Below, one piece after another: positions 1 through 6,178 of a DNA stretch of 11,429 bases. The position numbers were made by a program, and so were the translations under genes. Each line of letters begins with the position of its first letter. The first letter of the stretch is position 1. A model generated the notes under the pieces. That model was given only the letters and a program-made list of their open reading frames with translations. It searched no databases and had not been told where the DNA came from. The stretch is from Methylotenera sp. (GTDB taxonomy: Bacteria > Pseudomonadota > Gammaproteobacteria > Burkholderiales > Methylophilaceae): the NCBI GenBank assembly GCA_027310735.1, contig DAIDAH010000070.1, positions 1 to 11,429 of the forward strand, in the 5' to 3' direction.

Positions 1-1
1 A

Positions 2-460
2 AATAGCGGTGTGGGCGTCTGGTTGTTATTAGGCGTTACGTTTTTGTTTGGCTTGATGTTAGGGCCAATTTTGCAAAACGCTTTGCATTTTAGTAATGGC
101 GCGCAAATTGTAGGTCTTGCTGCTGCAGGCACAGGGATTACATTTTTGAGCTTGGCGGCTATCGCATCTTCACCGGCACGTGATTTTAACTACCTAGGTA
201 AGTTTCTATTTATTGGTTTGATTTTGGCAATTATTGCCTCATTGGCTAATGCATTTTTGCATATTCCAGTGTTGTCTCTAGTGGTGTCTGGTATCTCCAT
301 AATTATTTTCTCTGGCTATATTTTGTATGACGTTAACCAGATTGTACGCGGCGGCCAAACTAACTACGTGATGGCGACATTAAGTCTGTATCTTGATATT
401 TATAATATTTTTGTTAACTTGCTTAACATTCTGATGTCATTGATGGGTAGCAGAGATTAA
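2..460 (+). CDS. Bax inhibitor-1 / YccA-YbhL family membrane protein, 5' end cut by window
   Basis: This is the C-terminal part of an integral inner-membrane protein. The frame is open to the first bases of the window (N-S-G-V-G-V-W...), so the GTG at 11 is only an internal codon and the real start lies outside. About five hydrophobic helices are visible. Near the end it carries the two hallmarks of the BI-1 (TMBIM) family: an Asp in a YDVNQI segment and a second Asp in the closing LYLDIYN helix. In the Bacillus homologue YetJ two such Asp residues form a pH-sensitive latch for calcium leak. Bacterial members such as E. coli YccA and YbhL interact with or sit near FtsH-type quality control, but their substrate is uncertain. 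The family assignment is firm; the function in this organism is unknown. The gene ends just ahead of a strong terminator and converges on tadA. Confidence 0.88.
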   Translation, partial: NSGVGVWLLLGVTFLFGLMLGPILQNALHFSNGAQIVGLAAAGTGITFLSLAAIASSPARDFNYLGKFLFIGLILAIIASLANAFLHIPVLSLVVSGISIIIFSGYILYDVNQIVRGGQTNYVMATLSLYLDIYNIFVNLLNILMSLMGSRD

Positions 461-486
461 TTAGCTAACAACATTAGATTCATCAT

Positions 487-516
487 AAAAAACCCGCTTA
501 GTAGCGGGTTTTTTTA
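487..516. terminator. Symmetrical rho-independent terminator between BI-1 gene and tadA
   Basis: A perfect 8-bp stem (AACCCGCT at 491-498, AGCGGGTT at 503-510) closes a TAGT loop. It is flanked by an A run on the left and a T run on the right, so it can end transcription from both converging genes: the BI-1 gene (+), 27 bases upstream, and tadA (-), whose stop codon is at 557. Confidence 0.9.
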
Positions 517-556
517 TTGATTACTCCTTGTCAGTAAGGCAATTGCAGTTGTTATT

Positions 557-1069
557 TTAGTTGTTTTTATTGAGTCTGCGTTGCCTGAAGAAATCGGTTA
601 AAACCGAGCCGCATTCTGCTGCCAATACACCACTCGTTATTTCTGCATGATGATTCAGTCTAGCTTCCGCCATTAAATTCACGACACTGCCACAGGCGCC
701 AGTTTTAGGGTCGTTTGCGCCATAAACCAAGCGTGCAATACGCGCATGCTGAATAGCACCAGTGCACATGGCGCATGGCTCTAGCGTGACATATAACGTG
801 CAATCGACTAGTCGATAATTACCCAGATGTTGCGCTGCATCACGCATTGCTTGAATCTCTGCATGTGCGGTGGGGTCATGTGCGCCAATCGGCGCATTGC
901 TCCCACGGCCAATAATCACGTTATCTTTCACGACGATTGCGCCTACAGGCACTTCGCCAGCCTGTGCAGCCTCGTTCGCCAATTGCAGCGCAAGCTGCAT
1001 GTAGGCTTGGTCTGTAAGGCTGGAGTCAGTATTGTCTGGGGCTGATGGTGTTGAAGTCTGTTGATTCAT
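557..1069 (-). CDS. tadA: tRNA-specific adenosine deaminase TadA
   Basis: TadA deaminates adenosine-34 to inosine in the anticodon of tRNA-Arg(ACG), letting that tRNA read several CGN codons; it is a zinc enzyme acting as a dimer in the cytoplasm. The 170-residue protein has the full cytidine-deaminase-fold signature: H69-A-E71 (zinc ligand and proton-shuttle Glu) in TAHAEI, then P98-C99-A-M-C102 (remaining zinc ligands). The EVPVGAIVV strand near residue 39 is typical of TadA. The ATG at 1069 gives an N-terminal tail about ten residues longer than the E. coli protein and has no obvious Shine-Dalgarno. The next Met (residue 24) would cut into the first helix, so I keep the longer form. It lies 34 bases downstream of the LysR gene on the same strand and may be cotranscribed with it. 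It is followed by a terminator. Confidence 0.95.
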   Translation of the reverse strand: MNQQTSTPSAPDNTDSSLTDQAYMQLALQLANEAAQAGEVPVGAIVVKDNVIIGRGSNAPIGAHDPTAHAEIQAMRDAAQHLGNYRLVDCTLYVTLEPCAMCTGAIQHARIARLVYGANDPKTGACGSVVNLMAEARLNHHAEITSGVLAAECGSVLTDFFRQRRLNKNN

Positions 1070-1103
1070 TGTGTCGTTTTAATGTGATATTTATGGGGTG
1101 ACG

Positions 1104-2009
1104 CTACATCAGCCAAGCATCCATGGTCAATTGCTCTAATTCTTTCAGTAGCCATTGCTGCGCTTTGCCGCCTTTGCTGCACCATGCCAAATAGCTGATG
1201 CCTTCTGGTTTTGGTTCTGCAACTATTTTAATGACTAATTCACCTGTAGCTACATGTTTTTCTGCCAGCTTCTTTGGTAAATAGCCAACCCCTAGCCCAG
1301 CGATATGCGCCTGTAGTTTTGCTTGCATAGTGGGTACGGTTAGCACGTCCTGACCAGTTAATATGCCTGATGTGCGTGGAGCTAAGTTACGAGAGCTATC
1401 TGCCGCTGAAATTGCACGGTAGCGAAGAATATCTGCATTTTGTATTGGTTCTGGCAGTGTCGCCAGAGGGTGATCTGCGGCAACTGCGTAATGGAATTCT
1501 AATGCGCCAATGGGTTTGGTCATATAGCCACCGCCTGAAGGCCCGTCGCCTGGCGCGCCTATTGAAATATCGGCACGACCTGAAATTAAAGCATCCCAAC
1601 TGCCACCATATACTTCGGTGATGAGTTTGATGCGTGTACCGAAATTTTGAGCATAAAATGCTTTTAATATTGGATAGAGCACCGTGATGTTGAATAGATC
1701 ACTAATGGCAATGGTAAGCTCGGTTTCTATGCCATTAGCAACACGTTTTACACGGGATTCAAGTTCGCTGGCTGCGCTGAGTAGGATGCGCCCCTCGCGT
1801 AGCAGTTCTGCGCCGGCATCGGTAAGTTCGGCACGATGACCGCTGCGATTGAATAGCGCGATACCTAAGTCCTCTTCCAGTTTGCGCACCGTGTATGTGA
1901 TTGCTGAAGGCACGCGGAATAAGGATTCTGCAGCTGCAGCAAAGCTACCTTTACGCGCGATGGCATCTAGGACTTCAAGCGACTCTAACGAAAGTTTGGT
2001 GCTTATCAT
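1104..2009 (-). CDS. LysR-family transcriptional regulator, YhaJ-like
   Basis: This 301-residue protein has the LysR architecture: an N-terminal winged helix-turn-helix (about residues 6-65, with GSFAAAAESL and VPSAITYTVRKLEEDLG forming the HTH and its recognition helix), a linker helix, and a periplasmic-binding-protein-like effector domain to the end. From memory, the N-terminal 80 residues closely track E. coli YhaJ (shared GSFAAAA, RVPSA, RSGHR). YhaJ lies beside the pirin gene yhaK and responds to nitroaromatics such as 2,4-dinitrotoluene products. Here too the regulator is divergent from a pirin gene, 150 bases away start to start, which is the classic LysR arrangement. I infer that it controls the pirin-to-nitroreductase run and itself. 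The ligand is unknown. No Shine-Dalgarno is obvious before the ATG. No other Met lies near the N terminus, and the start aligns with YhaJ. Confidence 0.92.
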   Translation of the reverse strand: MISTKLSLESLEVLDAIARKGSFAAAAESLFRVPSAITYTVRKLEEDLGIALFNRSGHRAELTDAGAELLREGRILLSAASELESRVKRVANGIETELTIAISDLFNITVLYPILKAFYAQNFGTRIKLITEVYGGSWDALISGRADISIGAPGDGPSGGGYMTKPIGALEFHYAVAADHPLATLPEPIQNADILRYRAISAADSSRNLAPRTSGILTGQDVLTVPTMQAKLQAHIAGLGVGYLPKKLAEKHVATGELVIKIVAEPKPEGISYLAWCSKGGKAQQWLLKELEQLTMDAWLM

Positions 2010-2063
2010 GATGAGTATATTCTACATCAGATTTTTTGAATAAGCTGTGCAAAATTATTCGCT

Positions 2064-2080
2064 ATTAGTCTGTAACTAAT
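2064..2080. promoter_or_regulatory. Candidate LysR operator, 17-bp inverted repeat
   Basis: ATTAGT (2064-2069) and ACTAAT (2075-2080) are perfect inverted arms around a 5-base spacer. The spacing contains the T-N11-A pattern that LysR proteins favour (T2066, A2078). It lies 55 bases upstream of the LysR start codon and about 80 upstream of the pirin start, the usual place for a LysR recognition site in a divergent promoter. Binding is inferred, not shown. Confidence 0.5.
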
Positions 2081-2082
2081 CA

Positions 2083-2093
2083 GAATAGTATTC
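2083..2093. promoter_or_regulatory. Short inverted repeat next to the candidate operator
   Basis: GAATA and TATTC are perfect arms around a single G. It starts two bases after the 17-bp palindrome at 2064-2080 and overlaps a weak -10-like TAGTAT (2086-2091). It could be the LysR activation subsite, but a short AT-rich palindrome can arise by chance. Confidence 0.3.
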
Positions 2094-2125
2094 AACAATC
2101 AACTAATGTCAGCAGTAATGTTCAG

Positions 2126-2140
2126 TTCAATTTAATTGAA
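2126..2140. promoter_or_regulatory. 15-bp perfect palindrome just before the pirin ribosome binding site
   Basis: TTCAATT (2126-2132) and AATTGAA (2134-2140) are perfect 7-bp arms around one T. It ends five bases before the AGGAGGT ribosome binding site. It may be a repressor site or a leader element. A 5/6 match to a -10 hexamer (TTTAAT, 2131-2136) lies inside it, but with no convincing -35. Confidence 0.35.
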
Positions 2141-2145
2141 TAAAC

Positions 2146-2152
2146 AGGAGGT
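2146..2152 (+). promoter_or_regulatory. Ribosome binding site that fixes the pirin start at GTG 2160
   Basis: AGGAGGT is a near-perfect Shine-Dalgarno, seven bases ahead of the GTG at 2160. An in-frame TTG at 2136 would place this site inside the coding region, so it is not the start. Confidence 0.85.
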
Positions 2153-2159
2153 AAGTACC

Positions 2160-2900
2160 GTGAATGCTAGCAATAAAAACATTAAAGTCAGAAAATCTGC
2201 CGATAGAGGCCACGCCAACCATGGCTGGCTGGACAGTTATCACTCATTTTCTTTTGCCAATTATTATGATCCTGCCTACATGGGTTACTCAGTATTGCGT
2301 GTAATTAATGAGGATATCGTTGCGCCAGCACAAGGCTTTGGCATGCACGGGCACCGTGATATGGAAATTGTCACTTACATGCTGCAGGGCGCACTTCGCC
2401 ATCAAGATAGCATGGGCAATGGTTCCGTTATTCGTGCGGGTGATGTGCAGCGTATGTCCGCTGGTACAGGCGTGAAACATAGTGAATTCAATGCTTCTAA
2501 TGACGAACCTGCGCATCTGTTACAAATCTGGCTGTTGCCTGAGAAAGATGGCATTACGCCGAGCTATGAAGAAAAAGGGTTTGATACCGCAAGTAAAACC
2601 AATCAGTGGCGCTTGCTTGCCTCGCATGATGCGCGTGAAGGGTCATTACTGATTCATCAGGATTTGGCGTTATTTGCAACGATATTAGAGGCAGGACATC
2701 AGCTGGATTACACGCCAGTTGCTGGACGTAGTGTGTATGTGCATGTTGCGAGAGGTGATGTAACGCTTAATGGCGTGGCCTTAGCGCAAGGTGATGCCGT
2801 AGCTGTAGATAATGAGGCGACGATAGCAATTACGTCACAAACTGAAGCTGAAATATTGTTATTTGATTTGCCGCCAGCAGCGAATTATTCAAATCAATAA
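2160..2900 (+). CDS. Pirin family bicupin (YhaK-like)
   Basis: Starting at GTG 2160 the protein has 246 residues, close to the usual pirin length. Pirins are two-domain cupins; human pirin is an iron-dependent redox switch, some bacterial pirins cleave quercetin, and E. coli YhaK is a redox-sensitive bicupin without clear enzyme activity. The N-terminal cupin keeps the whole metal site: H63 and H65 in GFGMHGHRDMEIVTY, then H107 and E109 in SAGTGVKHSEFN. The preceding RGHANHGWLDSYHSFSF block is diagnostic for the family. The C-terminal domain (about residues 140-246) lacks a metal motif, as is usual. It is the first gene of a plus-strand run leading to a flavodoxin, YceI, an ene-reductase and a nitroreductase. 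It faces a YhaJ-like regulator, which supports a role in redox or aromatic-compound stress. Whether it is enzymatic here cannot be told from sequence. Confidence 0.93.
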   Translation: MNASNKNIKVRKSADRGHANHGWLDSYHSFSFANYYDPAYMGYSVLRVINEDIVAPAQGFGMHGHRDMEIVTYMLQGALRHQDSMGNGSVIRAGDVQRMSAGTGVKHSEFNASNDEPAHLLQIWLLPEKDGITPSYEEKGFDTASKTNQWRLLASHDAREGSLLIHQDLALFATILEAGHQLDYTPVAGRSVYVHVARGDVTLNGVALAQGDAVAVDNEATIAITSQTEAEILLFDLPPAANYSNQ

Positions 2901-2944
2901 ATTAAGTAATACCGCAATAACAAGTTAAACATAAATTAATCAAT

Positions 2945-2949
2945 GGGAG
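2945..2949 (+). promoter_or_regulatory. Ribosome binding site that fixes the wrbA-like start at ATG 2958
   Basis: GGGAG lies eight bases before the ATG at 2958. An in-frame ATG at 2943 overlaps this site and would add five residues (MGANN) before the conserved MTKIAVVYHS start, so 2958 is preferred. Confidence 0.75.
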
Positions 2950-2957
2950 CAAACAAC

Positions 2958-3521
2958 ATGACAAAAATCGCAGTGGTCTATCACAGTGGCTACGGCCATA
3001 CAGCAGCGCAAGCGGCAGCCGTAGTGCGTGGCGCACAAAAAGTAGCAGGCGCTGAGGTGGTATTACTCACCTCAGAAGAAGCACAAAAATGGGAACTTTT
3101 GGCAGATGCAGATGCCATCATCTTTGGTAGCCCAACCTATATGGGCAGTGCCTCAGCACAGTTCAAAGCATTTATGGATGCCAGTTCCGGTGTCTGGTAT
3201 GCCCGAGGATGGAAAGATAAAGTAGCCGCAGGCTTTACGACTTCAGCGAGTCAAAGTGGAGATAAACTTAGTACGCTGATGCAGCTTACAGTGTTCGCTG
3301 CGCAGCACGGCATGATTTGGGTGGGGCAAGATTTGTTGCCAGGCAATAATAGCAGCACTGGTTCAGTGAATGACCTGAATCGACTCGGCAGCTTTTTGGG
3401 CGCGATGGCACAGGCGAACAGCGACCAAGGCGCTGAAGTCGCGCCGATTGAAAGTGACTTGCTTACGGCTGAACACTTAGGTGAGCGTGTAGCAACTATT
3501 ACTCAACGTTTACGTGGTTAA
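2958..3521 (+). CDS. Flavodoxin-fold NAD(P)H:quinone oxidoreductase, WrbA-like
   Basis: This is a 187-residue flavodoxin-like protein. The N-terminal strand and phosphate loop (KIAVVYHSGYGHT, residues 3-15) bind the FMN phosphate. The IIFGSPTYMG segment (residues 54-63) is the second FMN-contacting loop, typical of the WrbA/NADPH-dependent FMN reductase group, and a Trp-containing stretch (SSGVWYARGW, 76-85) matches the WrbA flavin-facing loop. WrbA proteins reduce quinones by two electrons, avoiding semiquinone radicals. At 187 residues it is slightly shorter than E. coli WrbA (198): the insert after the second strand is reduced, so it may be a WrbA relative and not an orthologue. It lies 57 bases after pirin on the same strand and is followed by yceI. 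No stem-loop terminator separates them, so cotranscription is likely. Confidence 0.88.
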   Translation: MTKIAVVYHSGYGHTAAQAAAVVRGAQKVAGAEVVLLTSEEAQKWELLADADAIIFGSPTYMGSASAQFKAFMDASSGVWYARGWKDKVAAGFTTSASQSGDKLSTLMQLTVFAAQHGMIWVGQDLLPGNNSSTGSVNDLNRLGSFLGAMAQANSDQGAEVAPIESDLLTAEHLGERVATITQRLRG

Positions 3522-3562
3522 ACGTATTCAGAACAAATTAATAATCTTAGGAAATCAAATAA

Positions 3563-4177
3563 ATGAAAATTAAAAATAACATCATCGCATTGAGTTTAAT
3601 GGCTGTTTCAGGTTTGGCTTTTTCTAGCTTGGCGATTGCCAGTCCAGATGCTTATCGTATCGATAACGCACACAGCTTTGCCAATTGGACGATACGCCAT
3701 GTAGCCTCTAAAACTTCGGGTACGTTTAGTGATGTCACTGGTAAGCTCATGTTAGACAAAGACCATTTGGCAAATTCAAGCGTTGAAGCAAAAATCAATG
3801 TATTAAGCGTGAATACCAGCAATGCCAAACGTGATGAGCACATTCAAAAGGATGAGTATTTGGATGCTGCAAAATTTTCAGAAATGACATTTGTCAGTAC
3901 TAAAGTTGAAGCTAAAAACAATACTGAAGGTGTGTTGACCGGCAACTTCACCATGCATGGCGTCACTAAAACAATCTCATTTCCATTCAAGGTGTTAGGT
4001 TTTGGTTCTGACCCTTGGGGAGGCTACCGCACTGGTATTGAAGCGCATACGATGCTTAAAGCATCGGATTATGGCTTTGGTTGGGCGCTTAAGGTTGGCG
4101 CGCCAGTGGGTGATGATATTGAAGTGACACTTTTAATTGAAGGCGTTAAATTGCCTCCTGAGCCACCAATTAAATAA
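3563..4177 (+). CDS. YceI family periplasmic lipid/isoprenoid-binding protein
   Basis: This 204-residue secreted protein starts with a clear Sec signal peptide: basic MKIKNN, a hydrophobic core, and a cleavage site after A24-I-A26, leaving a mature chain that begins S-P-D-A-Y-R-I-D. The mature part follows the YceI pattern of a lipocalin-like beta barrel: the D-x-x-H-S opening (IDNAHSFANWTIRH), the N-T-S-N-A-K-R-D-E-H-I segment, the F-T-M-H-G-V-T-K-T strand, and the closing G-D-D-I-E-V-T-L-x-I-E-G. YceI proteins hold a long isoprenoid or quinone-like lipid in the barrel; the physiological ligand is mostly unknown. AGGA at 3549-3552 precedes the ATG by ten bases. Its place among cytoplasmic quinone and nitro reductases is notable and suggests a periplasmic arm of the same stress response, which is inference. 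Confidence 0.93.
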   Translation: MKIKNNIIALSLMAVSGLAFSSLAIASPDAYRIDNAHSFANWTIRHVASKTSGTFSDVTGKLMLDKDHLANSSVEAKINVLSVNTSNAKRDEHIQKDEYLDAAKFSEMTFVSTKVEAKNNTEGVLTGNFTMHGVTKTISFPFKVLGFGSDPWGGYRTGIEAHTMLKASDYGFGWALKVGAPVGDDIEVTLLIEGVKLPPEPPIK

Positions 4178-4181
4178 ATAC

Positions 4182-4202
4182 TACAGAGTTGATAACTCTG
4201 TA
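4182..4202. promoter_or_regulatory. Perfect 21-base hairpin/palindrome between yceI and nemA-like genes
   Basis: TACAGAGTT and AACTCTGTA are perfect 9-bp arms around GAT. It begins five bases after the yceI stop codon. No T run follows, so it is not a standard intrinsic terminator. It could be an operator for a dimeric regulator, an mRNA-stabilising 3' hairpin of the upstream message, or a partial attenuator that sets nemA expression apart from the upstream genes. Confidence 0.5.
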
Positions 4203-4225
4203 AACTACCTTTGAATTTATTTGAT

Positions 4226-4229
4226 GGAG
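4226..4229 (+). promoter_or_regulatory. Ribosome binding site that fixes the nemA-like start at ATG 4236
   Basis: GGAG lies six bases ahead of the ATG at 4236. In-frame TTG 4221 and ATG 4224 sit upstream of or on this site and are rejected. Starting at 4236 gives MAIDLFSPV, which matches the short N terminus of ene-reductases. Confidence 0.8.
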
Positions 4230-4235
4230 AAACGT

Positions 4236-5309
4236 ATGGCAATTGATCTATTTAGTCCAGTGAACTTAGGCGCAATCAGCCTTAAAAATCGTATGGTAAT
4301 GGCACCTTTAACGCGTAACAGAGCGGGTGAGGGCGGTGTGCCGCAGGCTATGAATGTTACTTATTACGCGCAACGTGCATCAGCGGGATTAATTATTACC
4401 GAAGCTACGCCGATTTCTGCAATGGCGCATGGTTACCCTGCATTGCCAGGGATTTACACCGATGCGCAAGTAGCAGGCTGGAAGAACGTGACCGATGCAG
4501 TGCATGCCAAAGGAGGAAAAATCGTCATTCAATTGTGGCATGTAGGCCGTATTTCGCACCCAAGCTTGTTGCCGAATGGCGTACTACCTGTTGCACCTTC
4601 TGCCATTAAGCCGGCAGGACAGGCCTTTACTTATCAAGGATTGGTTGATTTTGTAGAGCCACGTGCGCTGGATGCAAGCGAGTTGCCGGGCATTGTGGCT
4701 GATTATGTGCATGCTACGCAATGTGCGCTTGCTGCAGGTTTTGACGGCGTGGAAATTCATGCGGCCAATGGCTATTTGCTAGACCAGTTCTTACGCGATG
4801 GCAGTAATAAGCGCACAGACAATTACGGCGGCAGTATTGAAAATCGTATGCGTTTGTTGCTTGATGTGACCAAAGCGGTCACCGCCGTTGCTGGCGCAGA
4901 CAAAGTAGGTGTGCGTATTTCACCCGTCAACTCATTCAATGATATGTTTGATAGCAGCCCGCAAGCCTTATTCGATAAGGTTGCTGAGGCATTAAGCCCA
5001 TTCGGTCTGGCATATCTGCATGCCGTAGAAGGTGCGATTCATAGTGAAGGTGATGTTGCAGCATTTGATTTTGTGGCACTACGCAAGCTCTTCAAAGGCT
5101 CGTATATCGCCAATTTAGGCTATGACAAAGCACGTGGCAATGCCGCTATTGCCAGTGGTAATGCTGATGCTGTCGCTTATGGCGTACCGTTCCTCGCTAA
5201 CCCGGATTTAGTTGAACGTTACAAAATAGACGCTCCATTAAATCAAGCTGATGCCAATACCTTTTATGGCGGCACGGAGCAAGGTTACACGGATTACCCA
5301 ACTTTATGA
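4236..5309 (+). CDS. nemA: Old yellow enzyme family alkene / N-ethylmaleimide reductase (NemA-type)
   Basis: This 357-residue FMN-dependent TIM-barrel enzyme uses NADPH to reduce activated C=C bonds (enals, enones, maleimides, quinones) and, in this family, nitro groups and nitrate esters. Diagnostic residues are present: T26 after A-P-L (tunes flavin potential), Q99-L-W-H near the flavin, the substrate-binding pair H175 and N178 with Y180 in HAANGYLLDQFL, R227 in VGVRISP, and a C-terminal GYTDYPTL identical to the E. coli NemA tail as I remember it. The H-x-x-N pair is of the yeast OYE1/morphinone reductase type, where E. coli NemA and PETN reductase have H-x-x-H. The length is close to NemA (365). 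It follows yceI by 58 bases with a hairpin between and precedes a nitroreductase by 48 bases. In E. coli nemA responds to electrophiles through NemR; no nemR-like gene is visible here. Confidence 0.95.
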   Translation: MAIDLFSPVNLGAISLKNRMVMAPLTRNRAGEGGVPQAMNVTYYAQRASAGLIITEATPISAMAHGYPALPGIYTDAQVAGWKNVTDAVHAKGGKIVIQLWHVGRISHPSLLPNGVLPVAPSAIKPAGQAFTYQGLVDFVEPRALDASELPGIVADYVHATQCALAAGFDGVEIHAANGYLLDQFLRDGSNKRTDNYGGSIENRMRLLLDVTKAVTAVAGADKVGVRISPVNSFNDMFDSSPQALFDKVAEALSPFGLAYLHAVEGAIHSEGDVAAFDFVALRKLFKGSYIANLGYDKARGNAAIASGNADAVAYGVPFLANPDLVERYKIDAPLNQADANTFYGGTEQGYTDYPTL

Positions 5310-5357
5310 GGGCGGTTTCCGTCATTCCTAAATGAAAATTTTTAATCAGGACATTCC

Positions 5358-5960
5358 ATGCATAAACCAGCCATTACCCAAGTAACCATTAACGACACGA
5401 TTGCTAACCGTTGGAGCGGTCGTGCTTATGATGCAAGCCAAGCAGTCAGCCATGCACAAATTATTGCTTTGCTTGAAGCCGCACGCTGGGCTCCATCTTG
5501 CTTTGGTGATCAACCTTGGCGTTTTATTGTGTGGAATAAAAATGCTGATGCACAAGCATGGCAGCAAGCGTTTGATTGCTTGGCGCCTAGTAATCAAGCT
5601 TGGGTGAAAGATGCACCAGTGTTGATGCTTGTGTGTGCAGATACCGTGTTCAACCACAATCAGCAGCCAAATCGCTGGGCGCAATACGACTGTGGCGCGG
5701 CAGCTGAAAACTTATGCTTGCAGGCAAGTAGCATGGGGCTCATGGCGCACCAGATGGGCGGTTTTAATGCAGAAAGCGTACAAGCCACCTTTGCGATTCC
5801 AGCGCAATACACACCAATGGCAATGGTTACTGTCGGTTATGCCGCGGAGGTCTCCAGTTTGGCTGGCGATATACTCACCCGTGAAACTGCGCCACGTACG
5901 CGCCGACCACTCAATGAACTGTTTTTTGCAGATGCATGGGATAAGCCGATTAGTGAGTAA
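5358..5960 (+). CDS. Nitroreductase family protein (FMN-dependent)
   Basis: This is a 200-residue flavoenzyme of the nitroreductase superfamily, which acts as a homodimer with FMN at the interface and reduces nitroaromatics, quinones or related electron acceptors with NAD(P)H. The N-terminal R18-W-S20-G-R22-A-Y motif contacts the FMN phosphate. It is followed by A-R-W-A-P-S-C-F-G-D-Q-P-W-R (42-55), the second flavin-binding motif (usually APSSxNxQPW; here Cys replaces the second Ser and GD takes the Asn position). A conserved helix, DCGAAAENLCLQAS (111-124), and the C-terminal R-T-R-R-P-L-N-E-L (180-188), which also binds FMN, are present. AGGA at 5348-5351 lies six bases before the ATG. It is the last gene of the pirin-wrbA-yceI-nemA run. 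The substrate is unknown. The next 300 bases hold a repeat element and no gene. Confidence 0.92.
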   Translation: MHKPAITQVTINDTIANRWSGRAYDASQAVSHAQIIALLEAARWAPSCFGDQPWRFIVWNKNADAQAWQQAFDCLAPSNQAWVKDAPVLMLVCADTVFNHNQQPNRWAQYDCGAAAENLCLQASSMGLMAHQMGGFNAESVQATFAIPAQYTPMAMVTVGYAAEVSSLAGDILTRETAPRTRRPLNELFFADAWDKPISE

Positions 5961-5993
5961 TGTAATGTTTTATACAGTTTCGTGACGCTAAAC

Positions 5994-6016
5994 TTAAGGG
6001 TACTTCTATAAATACA
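5994..6016 (+). repeat. Left terminal inverted repeat of the 208-bp element
   Basis: This 23-bp arm starts TTAAGGGTACTTC and ends AAATACA. It is the exact reverse complement of 6179-6201. Confidence 0.9.
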
Positions 6017-6178
6017 TTTTTTGGATGCATTACTGCGTTGCGCGGTTTTTTGGTTACGGCCGCTTCGCTTAACCTAAAGGTTAGCCTACACCGCAACTTA
6101 CGTTGTCGCAGCCTCGCTGTATACCGCATGCTATCTCGGCTTCTGTGTTCCGTGCGCCTTGTACTGCATCCCAAACTC

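Noticed and set aside
11..13. GTG 11 as start of the BI-1 gene
   Set aside because: The frame is open to the window start and the protein lacks its first helices, so the gene is partial.
827..1045. Plus-strand open frame opposite tadA
   Set aside because: It lies antisense to a well-conserved gene and is Cys/His-rich only because it mirrors the zinc-motif codons.
2136..2159. TTG 2136 as pirin start
   Set aside because: It would put the strong AGGAGGT ribosome binding site inside the coding sequence; GTG 2160 is correctly spaced.
5950..6174. Minus-strand open frame of 74 codons (begins MGCSTRRTEH)
   Set aside because: It lies mostly inside the inverted-repeat element, is very rich in Arg, and has no domain. 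It is a by-product of the repeat, although such frames are often annotated as hypothetical proteins.
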